Positions 14,601 to 26,832 are shown, counted from the first letter of the stretch. The stretch is DNA of 64,000 nt from Euonymus europaeus (GCA_963580455.1 OY756958.1:14644501-14708500); one strand, 5' to 3'. Notes: a model not told the origin generated them from the sequence alone. Numbers and translations are program-made.

Positions 14601-17600
14601 GTTGTGCAACTTCGAACTATCAAAGTTGCTCGGTATACACTTTTTATTGTTCTTCTATGTCAAATTTTATGACTATAAGCATCCTAGATTAGTTTGATGC
14701 CAAAACCCCAACTATCAATAAGAAATGAGCAAAACCGTTAAAAGCTACTTCATAGTGAGAGTTGAGCAATTCCGGACCATCAAAGTTGCCTATTGTACAC
14801 TTTTTATTGTTCTTCTACGTCAAATTTTACGAGTATAAGCTTTCTAGATTATTTCGATGCCAAAACACCAACTTTCTATGACAAATGGACAAAACCATTT
14901 AAAGCTCCTCCATAGAGTGACTTGAGCAACTTCGGACTATCAAAGTTGCTCTTGTACAATTTTTATTGTTCTTCTATGTCAAATTTTACGAGTATAACCT
15001 TCCTAGATTATTTCGATGTGAAAACACCAACTTTACAAGACAAATGGACAAAAACGTTAAAGCTCCTCCATAGAGTGAGTTGTGCAACATCGGACTATCA
15101 AAGTTGCTCGGTGTACACTTTTTATTGTTCTTCTATGTCAAATTTTACGACTATAAGCATCCTAGATTACTTCGATGCCAAAACCCCAACTTTCTATGAC
15201 AAATGGACAAAAACGTTCAAAGCTTCTCCATAGAGAGAGTTGTGCAACTTTGGACTATCAAAGTTGCTCGGTGTGCACTTTTTATTGTTCTTCTATGTCA
15301 AATTTTACGACTATAAGCTTCCTCAATTATTTCAATGCCAAAACCCCAACTTTCTATGCCAAATGGACAAAACCGTTTAAAGCTCCTCCATAGAGTGAGT
15401 TGTGCAACATCGGACTATCAAAGTTGCTCGGTGTACACTTTTTATTGTTCTTCTATGTCAAAATTTTACGAGTATAAGCTTCCTAGATTATTTCGATTCC
15501 AAAACCCCAACTTTCTATGACAACTGGACAAAAACATTAAAAGCTCTTCCATAGAGAGAGTTGTGCAACTTCGGACTATCAAAATTGCTCGGTGTACACT
15601 TTTTACTGTTATTCTATGTCAAATTTTAAGAGTATAAGCTTCCTAGATTATTTCGATGCCAATACCCCAACTTTCTATGACAAACGGACAAAATTTTTTA
15701 AAGCTACTCCATAGAGAGAGTTGAGAAACTTCAGAACATAAAAGTTGCTCGGTGTACACTTTTTATTATTATTCTATATCAAATTTTACGAGTATAAGCT
15801 TCCTAGATTATTTCGATGCCAAAACCCCAACTTCCTATGACAAAAGGACAAAACCGTTTAAAGCTCCTCCATAGAGTGAGTTGAGCAACTTCGGACTATC
15901 AATGTTGCTCGGTGTACACATTTTGTTGTTCTTCTATGTCAAATTTTACGAGTATAAGCTTCCTAGATTATTTCGTTGCCAAAACACCAACTATCAATGA
16001 CAAATCGACAAAACCGTTAAAATCTACTCCATAGAGAGAGTTGAGCAACTTCGGACCATAAAAGTTGCTCGGTGTACACTTTTTATTGTTCTTCTATGTC
16101 AAATTTTACGACTATAAGAATCGTAGATTATTTCGATGCCAAAACATCAAATTTCTATGACAAATGGACAAAAACGTTAAAAGCTCCTCCATAGAGAGAG
16201 TTGTGCAACTTCGGACTATCAAAATTGCTCGGTGTACACTTTTTATTGTTCTTCTATGTCAAATTTTATGACTATAAGCATCCTAGATTATTTTGATGCC
16301 AAAACCCCAACTATCAATAAGAAATGAGCAAAACCGTTAAAAGCTACTTCATAGTGAGAGCTGAGAAATTCTGGACCATCAAAGATGCTTATTGTACACT
16401 TTTTATTGTTCTTCTACGTCAAATTTTACGAGTATAAGCTTCCAAGATTATTTCGATGCCAAAACCCCAACTTTCTATGACAAATGGATAAAACCATTTA
16501 AAGCTCCTCCATAGAGTGAGTTGAGCAACTTCAGACAATCAAAGTTGCTCGTGTACAGTTTTTATTGTTCTTCTATGTCAAATTTTACGAGTATAAGCTT
16601 CCTAGATTATTTCGATGTCAAAACACCAACTTTACAAGACAAATGGACAAAAACGTTAAAGGTCCTCCGTAGAGTGAGTTGTGCAACATCGGACTATCAA
16701 AGTTGCTCGCTGTACACTTTTTATTGTTCTTCTATGTCTAATTTTACGAGTATAAGCTTCCTAGATTATTTCGATGCCAAAACCCAAACTTTCTATGACA
16801 AATGGACAAAAACGTTTTAAAGCTCCTCCATAGAGAGAGTTGTGCAACTTCGGACTATCAAAATTGCACGGTGTACACTTTTTACTGTTATTCTATGTCA
16901 AATTGTACGAGTATAAGCTTCCTAGATTATTTCGATGCCAAAACCCCAACTTTCTTCGACAAAAGGACAAAACCGTTTAAAGCTCCTCCATAGAGAGAGT
17001 TGAGCAACTTCGGACTATTAAAGTTGCTTGGTGTACATTTTTTGTTGTTCTTCTATGTCAAATTTTACGAGTGTAAGCTTCCTAGATTATTTCGATGCCA
17101 CAACACCAACTATCAATGACAAATCGACAAAACCGTTAAAAGCTACTCCATAGAGAGAGTTGAGCAACCTCGGACCATAAAAGTTACTCGGTGTACACTT
17201 TTTATTGTTCTTCTATGTCAAATTTTACGACTATAAGCATCCTAGATTATTTCCATGCCAAAACCCCAACTTTCTATGACAAATGGGCAAAAACGTTAAA
17301 AGCTCCTCCACAGAAAGAGTTGTGCAACTTCGGACTATCATAGTTGCTCGGTGTACACTTTTTATTGTTCTTCTATGTCAAATTTTACGAGTATAAGCTT
17401 CCTAGATTATTTCGATGCCAAAACCCCAACTTTATATGACAAATGGACAAAATCGTTTATAGCTTTTCCATAGAGTGACTTGTGCAACTTCGGACTATCA
17501 AAGTTGCTCGGTGTACACTTTTTATTGTTCTTCTATGTCAAATTTTAGGACTATAAGCTTCCTAGATTATTTCGATGCCAAAACCCCAATTTTCTATGAC

Positions 17601-18190
17601 AAATGGACAAAACCGTTTAAAGCTCCTCCATAGAGTGAGTTGTTCAACTTCGGACTATCAAAGTTGCTCGTTCTACACTTTTTATTGTTCTTCTATGTCA
17701 AATATTTACGAGTATAGGCATCCTAGATTATTTCGATGCCAAAACCCAACTTTCTATGACAAATGAACAAAACCGTTTAAAGCTCCTCCATAGAGTGAGT
17801 TGTGCAACATCAGACTATCAAAGTTGCTCGGTGTACACTTTTTATTGTTCTTTTATGTCAAATTTTACGACTATAAGCTTCCTATATTATTTCGATGCCA
17901 AAACCTCAACTTTCTATGACAAATGGACAAAACCGTTTAAAGCTCCCCCATAGAGTGTGTTGTGCAACATCGGACTATCAAAGTTGCTCGGTGTACACTT
18001 TTTATTGTTCTTCTATGTCAAATTTTACAACTATAACCATCCTAGATTATTTCGATCCCAAAACCTCAACTTTCAATGACAAATCGACAAAAACGTTAAA
18101 AACTCCTCCATAGAGAGAGTTGTGCAACTTCGGACTATCTAAGTTGCTCGGTGTACAATTTTTATTGTTCTTCTATGTCAAATTTTTTGA
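11640..18190. repeat. Large higher-order duplication, 3,517 bp (22 monomers)
   Basis: The block beginning about 11,640 recurs from about 15,157. Matching landmarks are 11,658/15,175, 11,818/15,335 and 13,004/16,521, all offset by 3,517 bp. Beyond about 13,850/17,400 the offset becomes 3,678 bp (13,897/17,575 and 14,078/17,756), so the second copy carries one extra 161-bp monomer. Similarity fades near 14,515/18,190. Ends are approximate. Confidence 0.88.
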
Positions 18191-20340
18191 GTATAAGCTT
18201 CCTAGATTATTTCGATTCCAAAACCCCAACTTTCTATGACAACTTGACAAAAACATTAAAAGCTCTTCCATAGAGAGAGTTGTGCAACTTCGGACTATCA
18301 AAATTGCTCGGTGTACACTTTTTATTGTTCTTTTATGTCAAAATTTACGAGTATAAGCTTCCTAGATTATTTCGATGTGAAAACACCAACTTCACAAGAC
18401 AAATGGACAAAAACGTTAAAAGCTCCTTCATAGAGAGAGTTGAGCAACTTCTAATCATCAAAGTCGCTCGGTGTACACTTTTTATTGTTCTTCTATGTCA
18501 AATTTTACGAGTATATGCTTTGTGGATTATTTTGATGCCAAAACCCGAACTTTCTATGACAAATGGACAAAAACATTAAAAACTCCTCCATAGAGAGAGT
18601 TGTGCAACTTCGGACTATCAAAGTTGCTCGGTGTACACTTTTTATTGTTCTTCTATGTCAAGTTTTACGAGTATATGCTTGCTGGATTAGTTTGATGCCA
18701 AAACCCCAACTATCAATAAAAAAAGGGCAAAACCGTTAAAAGCTACTCCATAGTGAGTTGAGCAATTCCAGACCATCAAAGTTGCTCGTTGTACTCTTTT
18801 TATTGTTCTTCTACGTCAAATTTTAGGAGTATAAGCTTCCTAGATTATTTTGATGCCAAAACTCGAACTTTCTAGGACAAATGGACAAAACAGTTTAAAG
18901 CTCCTCCATAGAGTGAGTTGACCAACTTCGGACTATCAAAGTTGCTTGTTGTACACCTTTTATTGTTCTTCTATGTCAAATTTTACGAGTATAAGCTTCC
19001 TAGATTATTTCGATGTGAAAACACCAACTTCACAAGACAACTGGACAAAAACGATAAAAGCTCCTTCATAGAGAGAGTTGAGCAACTTCTAATCATCAAA
19101 GTCGCTCGGTGTACACTTTTTATTGTTCTTCTATGTCAAATTTTACGAGTATATGCTTTGTGGATTATTTTGATGCCAAAACCCGAACTTTCTATGACAA
19201 ATGGACAAAAACAGTAAAAGCTCCTCCATAGAGAGCGTTGTGCAACTTCGGACTATCAAAATTGCTCGGTGTACACTTTTTATTGTTCTTCTATGTCAAA
19301 TTTTATGAGTATATGCTTTGTGGATTATTTTGATGCCAAAACCCGAACTTTCTATGACAAATGGACAAAAACAGTAAAAGCTCCTCCATAGAGAGCATTG
19401 TGCAACTTCGGACTATCGAAATTGCTCGGTGTACACTTTTTATTGTTATTCTATGTCAATTTTTACGAGTATAAGCTTCCTAGATTATTTCGATGCCACA
19501 ACACCAACTATCAATGACAAATCGACAAAACCGTTAAAAGCTACTCCATAGAGAGAGTTGAGCAACCTCGGACCATAAAAGTTACTCGGTGTACACTTTT
19601 TATTGTTCTTCTATGTCAAATTTTACGACTATAAGCATCCTAGATTATTTCCATGCCAAAACCCCAACTTTCTATGACAAATGGGCAAAAACGTTAAAAG
19701 CTCCTCCACAGAAAGAGTTGTGCAACTTCGGACTATCATAGTTGCTCGGTGTACACTTTTTATTGTTCTTCTATGTCAAATTTTACGAGTATAAGCTTCC
19801 TAGATTATTTCGATGCCAAAACCCCAACTATCAATAAGAAATGAGCAAAATCGTAAAAAAGCTAGTTCATAGTGAGAGTTGAGCAATTCCGGACCATCAA
19901 AGTTGCTCATTGTACACTTTTTATTGTTGTTCTACGTCAAATTTTACGAGTATAAGCTTCCGAGATTATTTCGATGCCAAAACCCTAACTTTCTATGACA
20001 AATGGACAAAACCGTTTAAAGCTCCTCCATAGAGTGAGTTGAGCAACTTCGGACTATCAAAGTTCCTCGGTGTACACTTTTTGTTGTTCTTCTTTGTCAA
20101 ATTTTACGAGTATATGCTTGCTGGATTATTTTGATGCCGAAACCCCAACTATCAATAAGAAATGAGCAAAATCGTAAAAAAGCTAGTTCATAGTGAGAGT
20201 TGAGCAATTCCGGACCATCAAAGTTGCTCATTGTACACTTTTTATTGTTGTTCTACGTCAAATTTTACGAGTATAAGCTTCCGAGATTATTTCGATGCCA
20301 AAACCCTAACTTTCTATGACAAATGGACAAAAACGTTAAA
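17100..20340. repeat. Shorter local satellite duplications near the EPRV junction
   Basis: Three overlapping duplications are visible. The block with the unusual ACCTCGGACCATAAAAGTTACTC at 17,161 recurs at 19,559, again 2,398 bp apart. A four-monomer block at 18,280-18,579 recurs at 18,918-19,217 (638 bp). A two-monomer block with TCAATAAGAAATGAGC at 19,831 recurs at 20,152 (321 bp). The last 3 kb of the left array is thus a mosaic of repeated exchange, directly beside the viral insertion. Confidence 0.8.
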
Positions 20341-20410
20341 AGCTCCTTCATAGAGAGAGTTGAGCAACTTCTAATCATCAAAGTCGCTCGGTGTACACTT
20401 TTTATTGTTC

Positions 20411-20578
20411 ATCCTTAACGGCGCCACAAACGGACGGCTCCGCCGCCTGTGGTTATAAAGCCCAGAGGATTTCTCTGTTTATATAAATTGCTCATCCTTA
20501 ACGGCGCCACAAACGGACGGCTCTGCCGCCTGTGGTTATAAAGCCCAGAGGATTTCTCTGCTGTTATGAATTATATTC
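20411..20578 (+). promoter_or_regulatory. Copy A viral leader with 83-bp tandem duplication and hairpins
   Basis: Two units begin with ATCCTTAACGGCGCCACA at 20,411 and 20,494, a period of 83 bp. Each holds an imperfect GC-rich stem: CCACA pairs with TGTGG, and inside it CGGC and GCCG close a three-base loop. A second small hairpin follows, CAGAG-GATTT-CTCTG. The first unit ends in TTTATATAAATTGCTC, a TATA-like string that exists only because of the duplication. In caulimovirids a structured leader lies between transcription start and the first long ORF, so an RNA role is plausible. Folding is by inspection only. Confidence 0.7.
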
Positions 20579-20869
20579 ATGAATCGATATACTGTTGAAG
20601 AACGATATTGGAAAGGTTGCTTAAAACAAATCAGATCTATTGACTCCTATCATTATTTCCCTGTTGAAACTGGTGATATTGAATATTGCAATTTCTGGGA
20701 ACCAATTTTAATCAAAAAATTGGAAAAATTATCTACTCTACATCATAACAACAATTCATCTCTAGTTCAGATATTTCTAACTAAACTTCAATTGCTTTAT
20801 CAACGCAAATTTGAACTGGATAACGAAGCCAGTATATCGGAAACTAGCACATCTCAGCACCGCCGGTGA
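20579..20869 (+). CDS. Copy A 96-aa leader ORF, function unknown
   Basis: I do not recognise this protein. It is open and nearly identical in copies A, B, C and D, which supports it as a real viral ORF rather than chance. It is hydrophilic, with an aromatic N-terminal third (YHYF, FWEP), a Leu/Ile/Lys-rich middle that could form an amphipathic helix or coiled coil, and a Ser/Thr-rich basic tail ending HRR. I see no signal peptide, membrane span or metal-binding motif. It lies downstream of the presumed promoter and upstream of the PBS, an unusual place for a caulimovirid protein gene. It could be a small virion-associated or regulatory protein, or a leader uORF that modulates ribosome shunting. 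The start is the first ATG after the duplicated hairpins. Confidence 0.55.
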   Translation: MNRYTVEERYWKGCLKQIRSIDSYHYFPVETGDIEYCNFWEPILIKKLEKLSTLHHNNNSSLVQIFLTKLQLLYQRKFELDNEASISETSTSQHRR

Positions 20870-21207
20870 GTCTTCTACTCATCTGAGATTCAAGTGCTCC
20901 AGTACTGAGCTTCCATGTTAATTGACCTATATTGTTTCTGCCTGCTTTGCATATTAATATATCGTGCTATTCCTGCACTTTTCTGGTTATACCATTCGTT
21001 TGTATTACTTCTTCTTTTGGTTGCTTCTGTTCTGTGCGTTCTGGTATCGGAGCCTAACCCCCGGAGAGGTTGAGTGAAGTATTCCAGGTTAGCTTGATCT
21101 ATTAGGCCGTTAAGCTGTGAGAGCGTTAGGCCGTTTTGATCGCTGTAAAAGTCCTGTCGACAAACACTTCTAAAAAGTCATACGGTAGACTTTAAACTTC
21201 CTCTAAA
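20870..21207 (+). promoter_or_regulatory. Copy A second leader part between the 96-aa ORF and ORF1
   Basis: This 338-nt stretch has no ORF of note. It contains a pyrimidine-rich tract (TTACTTCTTCTTTTGGTTGC), the PBS, and then two GTTAGGCCGTT-like repeats separated by about 20 nt (AGGCCGTTAAGC and AGGCCGTTTTGATC). ORF1 begins at the ATG at 21,208. Confidence 0.6.
21042..21053 (+). other. Copy A tRNA-iMet primer-binding site
   Basis: TGGTATCGGAGC matches the complement of the plant initiator tRNA-Met 3' end at all but one base (G for A at position 8), and the match continues into CCT. It lies 155 nt before ORF1. In Caulimoviridae this is where minus-strand DNA synthesis starts and where the circular genome has its minus-strand discontinuity. 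Confidence 0.88.
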
Positions 21208-24200
21208 ATGGCATCCTTAATCCGAAGCCTGAGCAAAAGGAAAGTTGAAAGTTCTAGCTCTTCTCCTTCATCCCACTCATCAGTTATTCCCAGAAAAAAC
21301 ATTGAGGAATTAGTTTTTTCTAATGTTGATGAAGTTTTAAACAAATGGACGATTCCAAAGGTCGAGCCATCTCATGTTTATCACAAAGGATCTTTTTCTT
21401 TAAAAACCTCTTTTGTTATAAAAACTGTTGAACATGCCAAGGGAATTCAATCTGAAAATGAGGTTATACCACTTTTGCCTTTAAAATTGATAGCAAAAGA
21501 GATTTTAAGAAAATATAATTATCTGCATATAGGGCTAGTTCAAATTGCCCTAAAACCATTAACAAGAGAAGGTTTAAACACCTCTGTTTTGGCTTGCTTA
21601 AGAGATAGCAGGCATTACAATTTTACAGATTCACTCTTAGGTATGGTAGAGACAAGTCTCTACAAAGGACCAGTCTATTTTGACTGTTATCCTAACCTGA
21701 CCTTGTCCTTGGATGATCCTAATCTTGAGCATGCTTTACAACTCAATATAAAAACAAGCGGATATGACATGATGCCTGAATCCCGCAATATTAATGTGAT
21801 TTATCGAATCTGTTTCAAAGCCATGAATACTATGATCCCAAACATAGTTGGGTTTTCAAAAAAGAGATCCACAACTTTATTTCAAGTTGATCATGCGAAT
21901 GCTAATTTAGCTGTTCCTAGGTCCATACAATGGAAAGATGTATCCATGCCCTCAAATTGGTTTCTGGAAGAAGTATCCACCTCTTCAACTAAACCAGTCG
22001 AGCCTCGAAAAATGGAACAAATTGTCGAACATGATAATGGAGACGTCGAGATCTTTTTCTCTTCTGATCGAAAATTAAGGGTAACCCCGTCAAGATCAGA
22101 CCATAGGAAGTTAAAATCTTTTTCTTCCCGACATAGTACATCTCCCATTCCAGACTCAGTTAAAGGTTTATCCCTATCTGCAAACAATATCCCTCATCCT
22201 GTTTATAAAACCCCATCAGCACCATCTCCTTCAGAGAGAGGATCCGATGGATCCAATGAAGGCAACGAGCCAACACCCTCCGAATTAGAATTCGACCCTA
22301 AAATTCCCGAGATTGACATGATAAAAGCGCCTTTTGTTCCAGATTGCTCTTATTTGAGCAAAGAATTAATGGAACCACATAATAAGCCCTTTCGTCAATG
22401 GTACATTAAGAGTTTTAACGAAGAAGAATTAATATTCTTTCGAAAAACGTATTACGAAGAACTTAAGCTTATTGGTGAAAATCTGCCTTTTAAACAATGG
22501 TTCGTAATATATCAGGAACGCGAATCAATCTCGGTCATTACTCAGCAACCTATGATCAAATGGAAGTTGGTATCTGGCGAAACAGTAGAGTCTATTCATC
22601 CACCTGCCAAGCATGTCTTCTTTAGTGACATCGATGCTTAGCCTTTTATAAAACCATCAAAGACTGACCCTCTATCTGATGATATCCAGAGACAAGGTAA
22701 TTTTACAAATATTCATTTAAAGACCATTGCAGACCAACTTGATAGAATCGAGAACCATCTCTCGATTTCTGAAACTGCCCCTTCAACAGTCAGACCCATT
22801 CCTTCCCATAGAGAATTTCTTCAAAAACAACAGAAGGATGAAAAGCCAACCATAGATCCAGTAGTAATAAAACCACCTCAGCCTATTTCAGGAAATTACA
22901 AGTTGGGTAATGAATATTCTGATGAGTTTTTGACCAAATTAATCTCGAAGGTTCAAAACCTTAAAATCACTGACCCATCGACCTCTAAACCATCTATAGC
23001 GGTCCTTAAACACAAGGCTTATTCCAGCCCATCCAGCTCGGATGATGAAATTGATTATGACTCTGATTTTGCAAAACTTCAAAATCAATTTTGTGATGGT
23101 CCCGATAATATCTCTCCCATACAGGGACCTGTTAGCAAAGCTCCATCTCGTAACTATTATCCTCGAGCCACTCCTGCTGATTTGCTATTTGAAGAAAACT
23201 ACATTAATGTCGCTAATCAGTACAGCAGTAGGACTCTTTACGAGTGGAATATTGATGGTCAATCTGATTATCAAATTATTCAAACCTTACAAAACATCAT
23301 GATGTTTTCTACTATTAGTAAAGCAAGCGGTAATACCGACACTCAAATTGCCCAGTTTATTACAGCGGGTTTTTCTGGACAACTTAAAGGCTGGTGGGAT
23401 AATTAACTCTCTCAGGACCAACGCAATGAAATATTAGGAGCAATAAAATCTGAGACAGGAGAGCCGGATTCGGTTTATACCTTAATCTGTACAGTCATCT
23501 ATCATTTTTTGGGTGACTCTCATCTTTTAGGCGATAATAGCAAGGATCAACTTATGAATCTTCGCTGCCCCACTTTAACTCATTTTAAATGGTATAAGGA
23601 TGTCTTCCTTTCTCGCGTTCATCTTCGACCAGATTACAATCATGTTTTTTGGAAAGAAAGATTCCTTGCAGGTTTACCACCTTTATTCGCCACTCGAGTT
23701 CGAACCCGCCTCACTAATCTCAATGGTGGTGCTTATGATCTTGCATCTTACACTTTTGGAAAACTAATTTCTGAAGTTACTCGTGAAGGACTTAATTTAT
23801 GTAATGACATAAAATTAAAAAATCAGCTTAAAAAGCAGCACCTTTCCGGTAAAAAAGAAATAGGGCAATTTTGCAGTCAATTTGGATATAACACCAATCT
23901 CCCAAAACCAGATTCAACTAAAAAATCCAAAAAACCTTTTAAAAAGGATTCTTATCGACGATACAAGACGAGGCGTTATGATGAATCCGCTCGTCCACCA
24001 GGCAAAACGACAAAGGAGCGCAAGCCTTTTCCCAAATGGGGAACCAAGAAAGTCCGCACCAATAAGATGCGTGGCACGCGCCAACCCACATGTTGGAAAT
24101 GCGGTAAAACAGGTCATTACCAAAATGCATGTCGCGCCCAGACCAAGATTAATAGTCTTGCCATTCCTGAATCAGATAAGGCTGATCTTTTAAAAATTTT

Positions 24201-26832
24201 AGCTGAAGATTATTCATCTGACAAATCCGACTCTAGTGATATTCTCTTATCTAATAATGATCATTCTTCTTCTCTTTCTGACAAAGACGACTGCGAATGC
24301 GACTATTATAAAGCTATCATTCAAATGAATGGTCTTTCCATTAACGTTCTCACTCAGCACGAGAGCTTCATCCTCGATCTTCTTGATTCCATTACCGATC
24401 CCAAGAAGAAAAGAGAAGCACTCGAAAAACTCTTATCCATACAAAAGTCAGAGAAAAGGCCCGACTCAAAAGTCGATCCTAAAGAAGTCGCCGTCTCCCC
24501 AGCTTATACTTTAAAAGAAGTATTCTCCAGGACCTCCGCTCCTAAACCTGTTACCATTCATGATCTGAAACATGAGGTAAATACACTCAAAGGAGATGTA
24601 AAATCTCTAAGACAGAGGATAGAAATCCTAGAGTTGCAGGCCGAAGTTAATTACATTGCCACTCCTGCATCATCCTCCTTCAATTTTCCTTCTATAGGCT
24701 CTGCGAATCCTCAGCAGTCTACTCCAAGTTTTCATGAAACAGATCCACTCGAAGTTCAAGAAGGAAACCCCTACATCGACAACCCAGATTTAAAACAGAA
24801 GGCATTGGCAGTTATGAGTTCTGAAGAATCAAAATCCGATCTTAATGAAGATTACCTTAACAAGATGATGGTAATTCAAGAAATCACCAATAGGCAATAT
24901 TATGTTAAGGTAAATTTGGTTGTTAATAATGAGCTCAATATTTCTACTCTCGCTTTAATTGACTCAGGCGCTGATCGACACTGTGTACGTGAAGGGTTAA
25001 TACCCTCCAAGTATTTTGAAAAAAAATCACAGGTATTAACCGCAGCCGATAAAAAGGAACTTAAGATAAAATATAAACTATCTGATGCTTACATCTGCCA
25101 CGAACAGGTTTGTATTAAACTTGTGTTTATTTTGGTTAAAAACTTAAATTCCAATATTATTCTAGGAAATCCATTCTTAGCATTATTAGAACCTTATCAG
25201 GTTGATAATGAAGGAATCCATGCAGTCTTAAAAGGAAAATCCGTAACTTTTAAGTTTGCCTTTCCCAAAAAAGTTGCTTATATTAATCAACTTCATAATT
25301 TTGCTTCCTTCAAACAACAACAGATTGCATTCATCAAGGAAGAGATCAATTCTATATCATTAGAAACACAGGTAAATCACCCCACCATGAAAGAAAAAAT
25401 ATCTTCTTTCTTAGTCAAACTTGAGCATGAAGTATGCAGCGAAGTTCCTTCAGCTTTTTGGGAACGAAAGAAACATATGGTTAAACTACCATATGAGCCC
25501 GATTTCTGCGAAAAGAACATCCCGACCAAAGCGAGACCAATCCAAATGTCTAAGGAACTGGTCGAATATTGTCAAAAGGAAATCACTCAGCTTTTAGACA
25601 AAAAGCTAATTCGCAAGAGTTACTCTCCGTGGAGCTGTTCTGCTTTTTACGTGTACAATGCAGACGAAATGGAACGAGGAGCCCCAAGGTTAGTAATTAA
25701 TTATAAACCCCTTAATAAGGTGTTACAATGGATTAGATATCCTATCCCTAATAAGCGTGATTTACTGAATCGTCTTTATAAAGCAAATATCTTCTCTAAA
25801 TTTGACCTTAAAAGCGGATTCTGGCAAATCCAAATTGAAGAGAAGGATAGGTACAAAACAGCCTTCACTGTCCCGTTTGGCCACTATGAATGGAATGTTA
25901 TGCCGTTTGGGTTAAAAAATGCTCCCTCTGAATTTCAGAATGTCATGAATGATATTTTCAATTGCTTTGTTGATTTTATCATTGTTTATATAGATGATGT
26001 TCTTGTCTATTCTTATGATCTTTCACAGCATTGGAAACATCTACACATTTTTTATGAAACTATAAAAAAGAATGGACTAGTCTTATCTTTGAAAAATATA
26101 AAATTATTTCAAACTAATGTCCGCTTTCTTGGACATAATATTACCCAGGGATCTATAATCCCTATTGACAGGGCCCTGAGTTTTGGAGATAAATTCCCTG
26201 ATGAACTCAAAGACAGAACCCAATTACAGAGGTTTCTTGGTTGCCTAAACTATGTTGCAGATTTTTATAAAAATCTTGCCAAAGATTGCAAACCTCTTTT
26301 TGGCAGGTTAAAAAAGGAACCTGACCCTTGGACTCATCAGTGTACTCAAGCAGTTAAGGCTATTAAATCTAGAATTAAATTAATTCCTTGCTTGTCTATT
26401 CCTAATCCTGACTATCTAAACATAGTCGAGACCGATGCTTCTGAACAAGGGTATGGTGGTATTCTCAAACAAAAGACTCCTACAGGCAAAGAACAACTCG
26501 TCCGATTTACCTCTGGTTTATGGAAACCAGCTCAAAAGAACTATTCCACCATTAAAAAGGAACTTTTATCAATTGTCCTTTGTATTACTAAATTTCAAGA
26601 TGATTTATTAAATCAGAAATTCTTATTACGAATTGACTGTAAAGCAGCCAAAGATGTCCTTGAAAAGGATGTTAAAAATCTGGCCTCTAAACAGATTTTT
26701 GCACGTTGGCAAGCGTTACTTGCAATTTTTGATTTCAATATTGAGCTTATTAAAGGAGAATCTAACAATTTGCCTGACTTCCTTACTCGTGAATATTTGC
26801 AGGGCAAATGGCCAGCTCCAGCCGAATCATGA
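21208..26832 (+). pseudogene. Copy A ORF1 (MP-CP-AP-RT-RH polyprotein), two in-frame stops
   Basis: The reading frame is collinear with the open 1,874-aa ORF1 of copy E over its whole length. It is interrupted by TAG at 22,639-22,641, after the movement-protein domain, and by TAA at 23,404-23,406, in the coat-protein region right after a GWWDN motif. There is no frameshift. Landmarks by codon: movement domain about 35-330; CCHC knuckle 962-975 (CWKCGKTGHYQNAC); protease DSGAD at 1,252-1,256; reverse transcriptase YIDD at 1,594-1,597; first RNase H acidic residue about 1,743; end about 1,874. The first ATG of the frame (MASLIRSL) is used in copies A, B and E. As it stands it could give only separate fragments. 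The last 25 nt overlap the start of ORF2. Confidence 0.93.

Larger units (their letters stand above)
1..20404. repeat. Satellite DNA array, ~160-bp monomer (left arm)
   Basis: About 127 head-to-tail monomers of 160-161 bp fill this stretch. Each begins near TAGATTATTTCGATGCC and contains the blocks GACAAATGGACAAAA, CTCCATAGAG, a dyad around GTTGCTC, and GTCAAATTTTACGAGTATAAG. Starts at 1, 161 and 322 fix the period. Monomers differ by point changes and 1-bp indels, and several variant classes alternate (for example ATCAATAAGAAATGAGC in place of TTCTATGACAAATGGAC). Short open frames recur here only because a similar monomer is repeated; their peptides are translations of the repeat. There is no gene in this 20 kb. 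Length and arrangement are those of a plant centromeric or pericentromeric satellite; that location is inferred. I do not recognise the family. Confidence 0.97.

Noticed and set aside
13..20400. Dozens of 60-156-codon open frames on the plus strand with similar peptides (KLLHRESCATSDYQ type)
   Set aside because: They are translations of the satellite monomer. The period is 160-161 bp, not a multiple of three, so frames drift between monomers. There is no independent sign of coding.
1..20404. Regular repeats as a CRISPR array
   Set aside because: The whole 160-bp unit is repeated without unique spacers, and the context is a plant genome.
1..20404. CENP-B-box-like string (TTCG with spaced A) in the satellite
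   Set aside because: Only the TTCG and one A fit. The CGGG core is absent, and plants lack a clear CENP-B system of this kind.
20411..20577. Self-cleaving ribozyme in the leader hairpins
   Set aside because: I could not find the hammerhead core (CUGAUGA with GAA) or another catalytic consensus; only plain stems are visible.
21042..21053. A tRNA gene at the TGGTATCGGAGC site
   Set aside because: Only the primer-complementary end is present. There is no cloverleaf or A/B box around it.
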